A stretch of 64,000 nt of DNA from Bryoerythrophyllum caledonicum (GCA_963971425.1 OZ020516.1:32104199-32168198); one strand, 5' to 3'; numbered from the stretch's first letter, positions 9,180 to 20,194 are shown. Notes: generated by a model from the sequence alone, not told the origin. A program made the numbers and translations.

Positions 9180-11116
9180 GTCTGTATTTCTGTTTTGGAT
9201 CTGTGGGGGTAGGTTAGGGGGTGGGGGAGGTGGATGTGTATATTCTGGAATGAGGTTTAAACATTTTAAAGATTCGTTTATTAGTGTGTCCGGGAGGAAA
9301 GTGAATTTTTGTTTTATTGTGTCATGTGTGGGGGGTATGCATGGCGTATGGATAAAGCCATATAATGTGTTGTGTATTGATGTTCCAACTTTTATTATGT
9401 TTGGTTTTCTTCTAGGAATCTTGTATACGGGTGTGGGATGTTAATATGTCTTTCATGTGGATTTTGTAAGTTAGAAAGGATATTTAATAATGTGTTGGTC
9501 CATTGAGTGATATTTGGGTTATGTGGGTCTAGAAGGCAGTTACAGTCATTTATGTTTGGGTGTATAGTGTTTATTAGGGCATAGAGAATGTGTGATGGTG
9601 GGTGTGAGTTTTGTTGGTGGATGTATCGAACAATGTATGGATATATGGTATTTTGCATTTGGTGTAGAGTGTGTAATTTTTAGGAGAGGTGAGAATGTTT
9701 AGGCAATGTGTCTATATTCCGGATGTAGTTTGATGGAGTTGGGTATGAAGTATATTTTGGCATTTTTCTTGTGTGTGGTGGGGTGTCGTTTTAGTACGTT
9801 TGGCATGGATCTAGGGTTGGTTTCTATGTCTCCGCTTAGTAGTATTAGTATTTTATAGTGTGCTAGTTTTTGAGTGTAGTGTTTTTGGCTTTTCGGTCCA
9901 TGTGTATGTTTTTGGGGTTTGAATTTTTTATTTTTGGTGTTTGTGGGTGTGTTTATGTTTGTTTTAGCGTGTGAGTTCTTTAGGTTTGTGTGTTTGCTGA
10001 GGAGGGTGTTATCAATTTGTTGTATCTTTTTTCTGTACGTAGGGATAGTATTTGTTGTGGTGATTGGTGTTCTGGAGAGGGTGAATGGATATGTGTTCGG
10101 GTTAGTATATGTGTGTAAGATAATCAGGGTGTGTATGTGTGTAGTTTTATTGTCAAGTATGAAGGTGTGTGTTTTCAGGGTATGAAGTTTTGTTTGAAGT
10201 ATTGTCTCTTTTTGTAGTATTAGGTTGTGGTGGTTTAGGGTGGAATGTATACGTATTTAAGGTTGTGGACATTTTGCGGAAATATTTGTAGGTCATTGGT
10301 CGGGGTTGTATTTGTATTGTGTGTGAGTTTGGTGTATAAGTTGGTATATATATGTGTGTTTGGGTTGGATTGGAAGTTTTATGAACTATATTGTGGTGGG
10401 AGGGCATAGGGGGATGGTGAGATATGTATGTAAGCGGGGAGGGGCCTTTGTTTTGAGTAGAGGGTATGTGTGGTGGGGAGGTTTGATCATGTGGTGTGTT
10501 TGTATAGGATTTATTGTGTGAGTGTTGTGTGTTGGTTGTGGTTTTGTATGTGTTGGTAGAGTGTGGTGGGAATGTTTTCTAGGAGTGGTTGTATGTGAGT
10601 GCCTTTGGTCAAGTAGGTGTGGTTTTGTTCGTGTTTTGGTGTGTGGTATGTATTTGTTGAGGAGATTACTCCAAGGAGTGAGGATATTCCAATGCCATTG
10701 GCATTGATAAGTGGGGGGTGTGTTGAGGTAGTGATGTAGTCTACCATTTATTGCTATGATTGTTTGAGTAAGACATGTGAGGTGTGGTGATATTTCCACA
10801 AGGCTACTTACAAACATGTGACAAATGTAAGTGAAAGAATACTTAAACAAGCAGATAATAAGTGAGAGAGGGATAAAGTGTGTAGTAGAACTATTGTGTT
10901 CTATGAGAGTGGAGGGAGAACAAGAGTATGAGTATATTGAGGATGGACTTAGAAACAAAGCTATAGCTTGGGGATAAACTACGTAGAGATCTAGGAGATG
11001 AAGCATAATGGTGGCATAAAAGGCATTAACAAGAGATAAAGGGGGAGAAAGTAGAGCTAGTGAGAGGGAGAACCAATGCCGGCGCGGTTGGTGAGTCATT
11101 CGTGGGTGGTTTGTGG
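9180..11116 (-). pseudogene. LINE ORF2 N-terminal region, low complexity
   Basis: The minus strand here is A/C-rich and translates into Thr/His/Pro/Asn-rich stretches with several frame breaks (84-88 residue frames at 9395-9658 and 10153-10407, 244 residues at 10386-11120). The first ~90 residues of the 244-residue frame look like a chance frame. The base composition matches the LINE coding strand downstream, so this is probably the element's ORF2 N-terminus. One segment (10511-10747) may be a protease remnant and is listed separately. Confidence 0.45.
10511..10747 (-). pseudogene. Possible OTU-like protease remnant
   Basis: A 78-residue frame reading NANGIGISSLLGVISS and later a segment H..LTKGTHIQPLLE. 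OTU cysteine proteases have a D-G-[DN]-C-L-F-x-[AS]-[LI] active-site block followed about 25-30 residues later by an LR...L helix, and this spacing fits. The catalytic Cys would read Gly/Ile here, so the copy is inactive or the match is chance. OTU-like proteases are known in some LINEs, including Dualen-type elements. Low confidence. Confidence 0.28.
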
Positions 11117-12754
11117 TCAATCCATGTTTGACGGGCCATTTGGAGGCGGAAGAGAGGGCACCGACCCGCTTCCATTGATACCTTGCATCATCGAAAGGGC
11201 ATTCAGTATTAGTTTCTCAACATTGATGAGTTTAAATTTTACCTCATTCGTGCGGGCGTTGATGTATTCTCGGGTTTCACAAATAATGTCTTCCTTGAAG
11301 GAGGAGAGTTCCAAGCAAAGTTGTTTATGGCCTTCTTCCATAATCGTGCTCATCTTTGCCCGTAGGGTGTTGGTGGAGGTGGGGGTGGACTTCATGGATG
11401 CCACAGTGTTAACCAATGTCGTGTAGATGTCATTGAACCCCCATTTCTCCACCAAGGTGGCGGATGGGGGGTCAACTCCATCTAGGCTCCTTCGATACGG
11501 GTGGACTTCTACTTGGTAGAACCCAATGTTGAAGGTTTTGTTGAGGTGTTGTTGATACACAATGGGATTGATGACTTGAATGTTGGCGGATCCGTTGTGC
11601 TTGCCTTCTATTTGTCTATGGAACCAGATAGTGACAATGTTCTTGGCTTGGAGGGCATGGGTGATGGTTGTCGTGGTGTCATCCACGCTCATAAGAATGG
11701 GTAGTTGTATCACGGTTAGTGTCATAGCGTCCTTCTTCACCCTATCGGAGGTGGAGAAGTCACGAGAACTGCTAGCTTTGCCGGAGAGGATCTCTTAAAA
11801 GGTGGTGACTTGATGGCGTTCCAGTTTCTTGGCTTGTTTGGGAGTGGGTGCAATGATCCAAGCATGGGACTCCGCTACCTCCTTCTGCACATCCGTCACT
11901 TCAAATTCGAGGTTTCTAGTGAAACCGTTTTTTACCACGTCTTGAAAGAGTGCTCGTGCGGTGACTCCCTTCAAGTTGTCACTCTTGATGCCGACCGAGA
12001 GGCCCTGACGAACCATCCGCATGCCAACATTTGCACACTTTCCCCAAGGATAGTGGACCTATGGGATCAAGTGGAAAAATAAAATATCGGGTGCCTCAGA
12101 GGAGTGCTAAGGCATCCACCTGTGGGTGGAGAAAGTGGATCTTGATAATCCCTGAAAAAACACCCTTCTGTCCCTCCTTAACCCATTTGCAAAGAATTGC
12201 AAGAGGGTCAATAAAGTTAGTATCCAACGGTATGTTCATGTGTACAAGTCTGGCTTTAACAAGTTTTTTAATGTCGTCATGGTATAGAGGATGGTTAGGC
12301 AATTCAAAATATATAGCCACATAGAAATCATATGACAAACTGATCCTTGGGTTAGTAGGGATGTCAAAAGGGACTTGAGTGATGTTGAAGTGTTGTCCTT
12401 CAACATCATCATTTCTTACCTTTGGGTAGAGTACCTTTGGGATCCTGGGGTAAACTATAGTTGCCTCCAACGCCTCTTCTTCTTCTCCTGTGGATACACC
12501 TCTAGTGAGAATATATCTCTCACAGTTTCCCCACTATGGAGGACCTCTTGGTGAACGTCCTGTGCCAGCTTCTCTATAGTTGGGAAGCTTAGCCAGAACT
12601 TGAAGGTGGTGTAGTCAGGGAGTGAAACATGGGATATGCAATCGGAACTACTCCTAGGCTTCTTAGCAAGGTGTGGGGTGTCTATGTTGGAGGAGGTGGA
12701 GGTGTTCTCTATTGGGGTTTTTTTGGTGTAGAATGTAGTATTTTCGACATCCAT
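11117..12754 (-). pseudogene. LINE ORF1-like protein, frameshifted
   Basis: Four abutting minus-strand frames (12455-12754, 12096-12470, 11795-12022, 11117-11740) read as one protein of about 540 residues with at least three breaks. The first starts MDVENTTFY and is Ser/Thr/Lys-rich. The second contains GVFSGIIKIHFLHPQ, a plausible nucleic-acid-binding strand pair. The third has AWIIAPTPKQAKKLERHQV. The last ends in a helical segment and a Pro/Gly tail (VPSLPPPNGPSNMD). It lies directly upstream of ORF2 in the same orientation, the position of LINE ORF1 RNA-binding proteins. No named domain is certain. It could instead belong to an unrelated older element. Confidence 0.5.
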
Positions 12755-12760
12755 TGCTAC

Positions 12761-13560
12761 CGTTGAGTACGGTCAGGGTCTGGTCCGTCATGCTTGAGGG
12801 TAAAGCAGGGTCAGCAATAGGTTTTTTCTTCCTTAGTCTCGTCCAGGAGCACTTTGGTGGGAGAAGGAGGTTCCAATTTTGGAAGAGAGGAGGTCATAGG
12901 GAGGGGTAAAGTGGTAGTGGAAGGTCGCAGGGGATGGGAGAGGGTCGCAGGGGTAAGAGAGAAGAGTCGCAGAAGGAGGAAGTTCGCAAAGAGTTAGTGG
13001 GGGGTCGTAGAAGGGGGAAGGTCGCAGTAAGGAGGTTGATGGTGGGTGGTGGGTCGTTGAGGGGGTCGTTGATGGAGTCTTGAGGGATTGAGGGAGTCTG
13101 CGGGGCAATCACGGTTTTGAGTTTGTGATCCACAGAGTGCTTGGAAGCTTGGGGAGAGTGGAGGTGGGCAGATGTGTGCGTAGGGGCGGGGGTTTTTAGT
13201 GACACAAACTGCAAGGAAGTTTGGGGAGAGCGGGGGTGGGCAGGTGCGTACATAGGGGCGTGGATTCTGACTGAGTTAGATCGAGGATTCTGGTCTGTGG
13301 GCTACGTGAGGGGGGCTGGAGTTAGCGTTTTCTTCTCGTGTTTTTTTTCTCTGTTTGTGTCTTCTAATGTTGTATCTGCTAATGCTGTAGGGAGGGGTGT
13401 TGTAGGGGGGACTATGAGGGTCAAAGAGGGTGAGGAGGGGGGGACTAGAGGGAGAGTGGAAGAGGGGGGGAGAGAGAGTAGTTGAGAGGGAGAGGGGGGG
13501 CGGAGGCAAGAGGATCCTGTTGCAGAGAGAGGGAGGTTGTAGAGGGTGAGAAGAGTTGAG
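12761..13560 (-). repeat. G-rich direct repeats upstream of ORF1 (possible LINE 5' UTR)
   Basis: Plus-strand repeats of GGTCGCAG, GGTCGTAG and related octamers at irregular 20-35 bp spacing (about 12920-13030), then G/GA-rich sequence to 13500. On the LINE strand this is pyrimidine-rich with CTGCGACC repeats. Repeated, C/T-rich leaders occur upstream of LINE ORF1s. Frames through it are Pro/Ser-rich and look non-coding. Confidence 0.4.
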
Positions 13561-14510
13561 GATTTTGCAAGTGTACTTACGTTTTTTTGAGTTGTATTCT
13601 TGTTTCTTCTTCTTCGTGTGACGCTTGTCTTTGTGTTATTGTTTCCTGTCTGTTGGTCACCGTTTGAGGGTTGCTTCTAGATCGCTTGTCTCTGTTGATG
13701 ATGACGTATGGAGTTGTGGTGGTGTCGCAGATCGGTTGTGGATGCGCATGGATTGACTTCGGGTTGGCGTCTTGGTTTACTCCTTGTGTTTGTTGTTTAG
13801 ATCTACAAGAATCTTGTCAGCGCTGCCGCATGCGGCGTGCATACACACACGTCCTATTATTGTGCCTAAGGGTTAGATCATTAGTGACAATGTGATTGTG
13901 CGTAGTGTTGTGCCTAGTGTGCGTGGGAGTTGAGGTGATGTAACTAGTGTGTGTGATGTGTTTATGAAAAAAGATCTATAATATGTAAAAATAATGCGAT
14001 GAGTAAAGTATAATCTGAAGTGGTGGAAAGTTGATGCCGGATACCAATGTCAAATTGATCTCTTGCTCAATCTTGTGTGTAGAGTATCTGGGTCGGGAAG
14101 GAGGAAGAGACTTGTGAGAGGTAGCAGATCTACTGTTTCTTCATCAGATCTGAGTTAGATCTGACCTTTAACGGCTTGCAGGCATGGATCTATGCACCAA
14201 CACAAAATCCTCGCTCTCAGATCCACTTTGCATAGATCGATCCCTCATACACATTTCGTGGTCAACTAGCCTCAGATCTGGTGTGCGATCACTTCTCTAC
14301 ACATAAACACTGCTTCCCAAACCTCTATGCAACTCAGATCTACAGCTTATGGAGGCTCTCAACAAGGCCAACCACTCTTGTTGCTAATAAACCTTACTTA
14401 TGAGACTAAGTCCTTCCTCCTCCTACACTAGAAAAAACGGAGCTCACCTAGGCCTCATCTCCTCACAATAATCCACATCTGCTACAATTGTATCCAGACA
14501 TGAATTAATC
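13561..14510. other. Non-coding; possible old LTR end with PBS-like motif
   Basis: On the minus strand, 14060-14042 reads ACATTGGTATCCGGCATC, resembling an LTR 3' end followed by a tRNA-Met-type primer site, but it matches only the first 7-8 bases of the usual TGGTATCAGAGC. Sequence to about 14400 is rich in agatct/agatctg motifs. No partner LTR was found, so this stays tentative. Confidence 0.25.
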
Positions 14511-14526
14511 CTTTAAACCTTAACCG

Positions 14527-15445
14527 TTAACCCTTTAAGGCCGATCAACCATAAACTGGACGATTTTGGACAAAAACCTTCATAGAAAGTGCTAGAGGCC
14601 ACCTCAAAGGAAAATATTGACCATGACTTACAGGAGGAGAAAGGTGGGCATCTTTTGAGGCCATTACCACCACAATCCATGCAAGCATTGATGAGCTACA
14701 GTGATTTCAGTGAAATAAGTTCGTAGATTTTTGTTTTGAAATGTAACCACTACATAGATGTCATTCTGAATGATCTATAACACTTGTAAATCCTCACATG
14801 CCAAAAAAGCTCATCGGCTTTGAGGGTTAAAGGTCTGAGAAGCCACATTTGGGCTGCAATATGATGTTGTTCGTGTATTTGACATGTAAGGTGTAAGAAT
14901 TGATGTATATGATAGTGACAAAAGTTGGTTTCTGTGTTGAGCCTAATCCAATGACACATGGCAATTTTGATTTAGATCATTATTGCACCTACTACATGCT
15001 TGAAAAGTTGAAAAATGGTCATGTATTCTACATGTATGGTGTCGTATTTGAGCATAGTAAGGTTCAAATATTGAAATGACCTCCCAATGGAAGATGTTGG
15101 TTGAAGAATCTTCAATCCAAAGGTGTATGTCTTGCAAAATTTAAATACATTTTTGGTATGTTAAGAATAAAATATGTGACCATATATATGGTCCCCCACT
15201 GACCTTTAAGGGTTAAATGTCAAAGGGCACAATTGGAGGCCACAATATTGTAAATATATGGTGTTGTATTTGAACATGATAATGTTTAGATATTGAAATG
15301 ACCTCCAAATGAAAGATGTTAACTAAAGAATCTTCAATCAAAAGGTGTATGTCTTGCTAAACTTTGAAACTTTTTTTTTGTATTCTATAGAGTAAAATGC
15401 GTGCATGTATGTACAATTCCAGATTGACGTTTAAAGGTTAAACCA
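14527..15445. repeat. Inverted-repeat element with internal ~221-bp tandem copies
   Basis: ttaaccctttaagg at 14527-14540 is answered by its near reverse complement at 15203-15216 (cctttaagggttaa) and again at 15427-15443. The stretch around 15040-15216 is repeated at about 15261-15443 with ~80% similarity and a period near 221 bp, so the right terminus itself is duplicated. A similar end pair bounds 63244-63525. This is consistent with a non-autonomous DNA transposon that gained a tandem copy of one end. Confidence 0.45.
14690..14810 (+). repeat. Direct repeat copy 1 (partner 15605-15725)
   Basis: Both copies share the order gatgag/gctgaactacagtgattt, then gaaatgtaaccac, then tagatg, then atgatctat, then cttgtaaatcctc. 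They lie about 915 bp apart in the same direction. Function unknown. Confidence 0.5.
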
Positions 15446-15604
15446 AACGAGGACCTAGGAGGATCAATTTTGGTGCTTTTGCAAATTTAACTACTTCCAC
15501 AGTTGGTCGTTATTGTCGTGGTCTTTAGAACAAACTTTGAGCTCCTTGAGAGCTTTCCAATGCTTCTTCCTAATCTCCTCAATAGTTACTTAATGCATCT
15601 CCTT

Positions 15605-15725
15605 AATTTCTCATTGATGCGGACATTGCTGAACTACAATGATTTTTGTCGAATGGGGTTGCGATGAAATGTAACCATTGTGTAGATGATCTTCTCATGA
15701 TCTATCATGCTTGTAGATTCTTCTA
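15605..15725 (+). repeat. Direct repeat copy 2 (partner 14690-14810)
   Basis: Carries gctgaactacaatgattttt, gaaatgtaaccatt, gtagatgatc and cttgtagattcttc in the same order as the copy at 14690. Divergence suggests an old duplication. Confidence 0.5.
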
Positions 15726-15783
15726 GAGCCTCATGGTCCACTTACAATGAAGGATTAATCCTAGAAACAAATATGGTCTTTGA

Positions 15784-15784
<1 letters not shown>

Positions 15785-15850
<66 letters not shown>
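15785..15850. repeat. (TA)n microsatellite
   Basis: An uninterrupted TA dinucleotide tract of about 65 bases. Translated frames over it (Ile-Tyr repeats) are artefacts. Confidence 0.95.
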
Positions 15851-15851
<1 letters not shown>

Positions 15852-16054
15852 GCATGGCATCCTTGAATAATTAGGTTGGGAAATTTAAGTTTAGATTTGA
15901 GCACAGAAGAAGTAGAAGAAGAACTTTGGTCCCGAGCAAGGATTGGCATGAATATAATGTTTGTTCATTTTCTTCACTAAGCCTATAGCCACGGGACATT
16001 GGATAGTGTAATAGAACTACTTCCCCTTTTCGAGAGTAAACACATTTCTTCACT

Positions 16055-16318
16055 AAGTGATTCCTACACAAAGTGCCTTAAAGACAACCAACACGATGTC
16101 CCCCCAAGGATTTTTGGGTAGAAGAAGAAAAACTCCAATTCTTCTCTCTCTCGGTGGACGGCTTTTTGGGTACCCATACAACGAGGTTTTAAGACCCCCC
16201 ACCATACTTGGGTGGATTATCATAGTCATAGGCACCATGCTGGCATGACGACTTAACTCACAACCACCTCACCGGTGTGCCATGACTCAAACCACTACAC
16301 CAAGGCTGTGGTGCCCAA
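16055..16318 (-). mobile_element. tRNA-derived SINE-like unit
   Basis: Read on the minus strand from about 16318, the sequence has TTGGTGTAGTGGTTTGAG (box A-like, about 16302-16285) and, some 23 bases on, GGTTGTGAGTTAA (box B-like, about 16262-16250). This matches the spacing of the internal RNA polymerase III promoter in tRNA-derived SINEs. A non-tRNA body follows to about 16055. It does not fold as a normal tRNA by eye, and the 3' end was not clearly defined. Confidence 0.45.
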
Positions 16319-16617
16319 TTTGAGCACTCATTAAATGTACACTCTACAAAAATCATATCACAATTTGGAGTTATAGAACTCATGGAAAAACTAGGAATTA
16401 ATTGCAAATACATCATATATAACAAATATCCAAAAATACCATGCCACATACTATGTTGTATTTCATACACATGCAAAATGATTTTGGTCTTAAATTTTCA
16501 TTAAGACTTGTCTTTAAACCTCTAAAGAACCAATGTCCCCTTGGAGGACATTTTGAGTTTGGGTAGGGTCCTACAATCTCAAATTTAGACATGATTCTTT
16601 GAAATTTTTATTGAATG

Positions 16618-17382
16618 TGTAGTTATCGTTTTGGTTGGATTGGAAATAAACCCAAAGCACCAAATCAATATAGGTGGATTCGTTTGCGGGGAAAGACTGT
16701 TTCTATGAATGCCACTATGTTATTGTCATGATTGATTACACACTTGCTTGCTAACTTCTCTTAACAATTATCAACACTCAATCACTCTCTCTTTCATTAT
16801 TCTAAACCTAAATATTCTCCAATTCTCTTTCTTTCATGATCTCATAATCATGTCAATTTCTATCTTCTTCACTGTAATCACAATATAGTGTGTTCAATAA
16901 TACGTGATTATCTTCCGTAATCACTTTCAATATCCAATTCTTTCACAGAGATTACAATCTCTTCACATTCATAATTCCATTCTCTAACTTTCTATCTTCA
17001 CAATTCTCATATAATGCTCATAAGCTTCACTTCCAATCACACAATCACAGTTCTTTAACTCCAATTCCATTAATACTTCATCTAATCACAATCCTACAAA
17101 AGAAAATAGAAAAATTCAAAGAAAAACAAAGAGGTAGCACCAAGCTTGCCCCGGCTTACGACTATCACAGTCTGGCCTTGAATCCATCTTTCACAAAGTA
17201 TTTATCCAAAAACTGAACCTAACTTCCAGATTCCAAACGTCACATGATTTTTTTGCTTCTTAACCAACTTTTCACGTAACTTCCCAATCTTACTACTGAA
17301 CTACACAACCTAACATGCTAACTGCCCAAACTAACCAATTCTAATCCGCATGTGAACACAAAAACTAATTAGACATTCTACA
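16618..17382 (-). repeat. 3' LTR of the gypsy element
   Basis: A 765-bp direct repeat of 24867-25631, with about seven visible differences (for example cccaaagc against cttaaagc, and several in the last 30 bases). It starts TGTAG and ends CTACA on the plus strand; the inverted ends are the same on either strand. The adjacent minus-strand sequence upstream (agaagtgggac at about 17394-17384) is the only candidate polypurine tract and is weak. Confidence 0.93.
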
Positions 17383-17439
17383 TAGTCCCACTTCTAACTG
17401 TGCAGCGCCCTCGCAAACACAAAACCAATTCCTAAACCT

Positions 17440-18990
17440 CAATTGGTGTATTGGCATTGTCAGAGATCACATTCTTGTCCTTGGGCGCCGTGACCTCTTC
17501 CTCTTCATCACCTTCATCTACATCAGTGTTCGACTGGTCTCCCAATTCTTAATGAAGAATTGACCTTGGTCTTCAATTCTTTGTTTTCCTTCTGCAACTG
17601 GTCCCATAATGACTCCCAATCGGTCTTCGCTTTCCCTCTTGCGACCGCCAAATCTGTCACCTTCTTCTTCTCCTACATCCACTTCACCTGGAGCTCCTTG
17701 CGTTCCTGCTCATTGATTAACTCCATGGACTTGAGTGTCTTGCGTTCTTCAGCCCATTCTGCTTCCTTTGCCCTAAAATTGCTCTCCAATCTTCCACACT
17801 TGAGAGTATCTTCCGCCACTGTCCGCTCCAATTCACCAATTCTAACCTTATACCCCTCAATCTCTCCCATCCTTAACTCCAATTCTCTCTTCAATCTAGA
17901 CTCACTATCCAATTTGGTCACTATCATCTGTAGTTGAGTGAGCTGAGCTAAAATTACTTCCTTCAACCTTCCTGACTGTTGCTCACTCCCGGATGGACCA
18001 ATTCTCTGATAAAGCTCTACCGAAACTGGTATTGCCGTAGACGTGCTATCCAAATGACGACCCAATACTTGTAACTGAGGACCAATTTCACGCTGCTCAC
18101 ACCCTACTGCTCTACGACATTCTGTTATACCAGGTGCAGTTTCCACAGATCGAATTGGAACCGACACTGGTTGCTTCTTCTTCTCCTTAACCGGCACCTC
18201 CACCACTTGTACACTCTTCTGAGTCCCGTCCTGCTGCAGTCCGTACTTGATCGCTTCGCTCACGTAGTTGGCGCACAACAACGTCGTCACCTTCCCCACC
18301 TTCCTCTTTGCTTTAAGCTCTGCGTGGATCCTTGTTGCCACATAAGCTGCCCAATTGAACACCATACCTTCCAATGTCGCTACCATCGAAAGCAACAACT
18401 TCTTCGCCATACACGTCGTGTGTCGATTCAGCGCCAGCTTCTTCGCCATATACGTCGTGTGTCGATTCAGCGCCAGCTTCTTCTGCACGAAGCGCATCCA
18501 CTCTCCCAACTCCGGCGTAAGAGCTTCTCCAGTCTTCCATCCTTGGTCCTTCTCGAACGCTTTGTCTCATGTCTTGAAGTAACTGCCCGGTACTAAATCC
18601 GACTCCAAATCACCTGACACCAGCAGCTCACCCATCGGAAGATACAATACCTTGTTCAGCACCGTCTCATCTATGCCAATTATCTTGTCCTTCACTACAC
18701 TCGACCCATCTGCAAGATCGTAATTCTTCAGATATTCCGCTAACAAATCTACGTCAATCGGTGGCAAATTCTGCGACAACCGTATGAACTCGTGCATGTG
18801 CGCCTCACGAAAACACTGTTGTTTCTCCTTCGATCAACACACATCTAAACAAATAGGCTCCATATTCGTCACGATGATACACTCTAATGGTGGCAGGTCT
18901 TCCTTACGCCTCACATTGCGCTGTCTCTCTTCCCTATTGGAGTGTCTCTTGCTACGCTCCATCACCATTGTTCACTAGGACAAGCTTACT
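17440..18990 (-). pseudogene. Extra 3' ORF of the gypsy element, coiled-coil
   Basis: Between integrase and the 3' LTR lies a non-pol reading of about 450-500 residues in two main frames (18567-18797 and 17673-18509), broken at about 18567. Residues encoded at 18500-18240 include GEWMRFVQKKLALN and a stretch with LCANYVSEAIKYGL. The part from about 17980 to 17690 is a long Glu/Lys/Arg/Leu helix predicted to be a coiled coil (LKRELELRMGEIEGYKVRIG). The tail is acidic (DEGDEEEEV). It carries a 39-bp in-frame tandem duplication. No envelope signature (signal peptide, membrane span) is visible. Plant Athila/Tat-type elements often carry extra 3' ORFs; the function is unknown. Confidence 0.6.
18399..18476 (-). 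repeat. 39-bp in-frame tandem duplication in the extra ORF
   Basis: 18399-18437 and 18438-18476 are identical except for one base. The duplication repeats 13 residues (KKLALNRHTTYMA / KKLALNRHTTCMA) without breaking the frame. Confidence 0.93.
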
Positions 18991-19295
18991 CACTTAGCTA
19001 TTCTCTCAAACACACTACAATTGACGCAAATACACAATGTTCACAAGAGTCCTACTTCTGGCTTCTACTATGGTCTGTCTTCTTCCTTCTCACGATACCT
19101 CATAATGAAGTGACCTACTCCTTTAACTTTGACAGCTTGCATTACCCTAACTGTCTCAATTCTCATTATTACCACCTCTTTCACTCACTTCACACGTACT
19201 AATCCATCATCACAACTAAACTGCCTACCTCCTACTTTAAACAAAACCCGTCCCGGGTTTTTTAATTTGTATTATTATTTGAAGTCCAATTCTGA

Positions 19296-19592
19296 CTACG
19301 TACTATAAAGCCGTAACCGATTTCCATTAATACGAGTAGTAAATTTAATTCCCATAAAATCTTCCAATTGCACTGAACCATTGGGAAATCCTTCAATAAC
19401 GCGATTTGGACCATGCCAACGAACCTGAAATTTGCCTGGAATTTTTTTTAAATGACTATCATAAAGTAATACTAAATCATTGGGCATAAAAGACTTTGGC
19501 CGTAATTTACTATCATAATAATTCTTCTTCCGTTTTTGAGTAGTTTCCATTGTAAATAAAGCATTCGCACAAATTTCATCCAATTGTTCCAA
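19296..19592 (-). pseudogene. Gypsy integrase C-terminal domain
   Basis: A 98-residue frame with KKNYYDSKLRPKSFMPNDLVLLYDS and a GPY/F-like module (KFQVRWHGPNRVIEGFPNG). It is separated from the core domain by a stop at about 19630. No chromodomain follows. This domain binds DNA non-specifically. Confidence 0.82.
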
Positions 19593-19631
19593 TTGCGCTA
19601 AGCGGTGTTCTAATGATTCGGAATCCCCTAA

Positions 19632-20192
19632 TCAATTATCAATAGCAATTCGTAAACTGGGCACTTCCAATTTGATAAGTAAAATTGGTTCTTGTCCATA
19701 AACTAATTGAAAAGGTGTAGCATTGGTAGTAATTTTATATGCAGTACGGTACGCCCATAGAGCAGCAAACAATTTGGTGTCCCAATCTGTACCCGCTCCT
19801 GAAATTGTCTTCGTTAAAATTTTGCATAAAATACCATTGGTCTTCTTTGTCGATCCATTTGCTCTTGGTTGATATAGAGTAGTTTTCCGATGTTTAATCT
19901 CATATTTGGTTGTTAATGCTTCAATTGTACTATTAATAAAATGAGTCCCTCGATCACGAACCAATTCCTTTCGACATCCAAAACGAGTAATAATATTTTC
20001 ATATAAAAATGTGGCAACCGTACTGGCATTATCAGTCTTTGTGGCAGAAGCTTCAGCCCATTTTGTAACATAATCAGTGGCTACCAAAATATAACGTTTT
20101 TGTCCAATCCGAGAAGCAGGTGCAATTGGGCCTACAAAATCAATAACCCATTTTTCAAACGGTGCCTGGGCAAGAATTAGTATTAACGGCAT
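19632..20192 (-). pseudogene. Gypsy integrase catalytic core, active site damaged
   Basis: 186 residues. The first Asp lies in KWVIDFVGP and the second in VRDRGTHF. The third acidic residue should sit in the G-x-x-E-x-x-N segment but the sequence reads GSTKKTNG, so the catalytic Glu is replaced by Lys. Downstream TLWAYRT-type (ALWAYRTAYKITTNATPFQLVYGQEP) segments are intact; only their ends are noted here as typical. The loss of Glu would abolish strand transfer. Confidence 0.88.
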
Positions 20193-20194
20193 TG

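Larger units (their letters stand above)
2276..12760 (-). mobile_element. Decayed long LINE (APE + RT + PCIF1-like + RNase H + RLE)
   Basis: A minus-strand non-LTR retrotransposon of about 10.5 kb. Domain order from its 5' end (high coordinates) is ORF1-like protein, N-terminal low-complexity region, APE, RT, PCIF1-like domain, RNase H, CCHC knuckle and restriction-like endonuclease, then a 3' hairpin and a (TTC)n tail read on the minus strand. RT and APE motifs are still readable, but the frame breaks many times. No LTRs flank it. The same 3' part recurs at 43349-44684, 57244-57335 and 58440-59260, which confirms one LINE family. Carrying both an APE and an RLE is the hallmark of Dualen/RandI-type elements, first known from green algae. 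The 5' end is not defined: 12760 is the ORF1 start region, and a 5' UTR may reach 13.5-14.0 kb. Confidence 0.82.

Noticed and set aside
12833-13509. Pro-rich and Gly/Arg-rich frames on both strands
   Set aside because: Low-complexity G-rich repeats; no conserved motif and both strands open equally.
14040-14400. A solo copia-type LTR with a tRNA-Met primer site
   Set aside because: Only 7-8 bases of the primer site match and no partner LTR, polypurine tract or gag was found. Kept as a tentative note only.
15787-15949. A 62-residue frame made largely of Ile-Tyr repeats
   Set aside because: Translation of a (TA)n microsatellite.
16245-16318. A functional tRNA gene
   Set aside because: Box A- and B-like motifs are present but the arms do not pair as a cloverleaf; better explained as a SINE head.
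17560-18596. Plus-strand frames of 125-141 residues opposite the gypsy extra ORF
   Set aside because: Shadows of the minus-strand coiled-coil frame; Ser/Leu-rich as expected for antisense of it.
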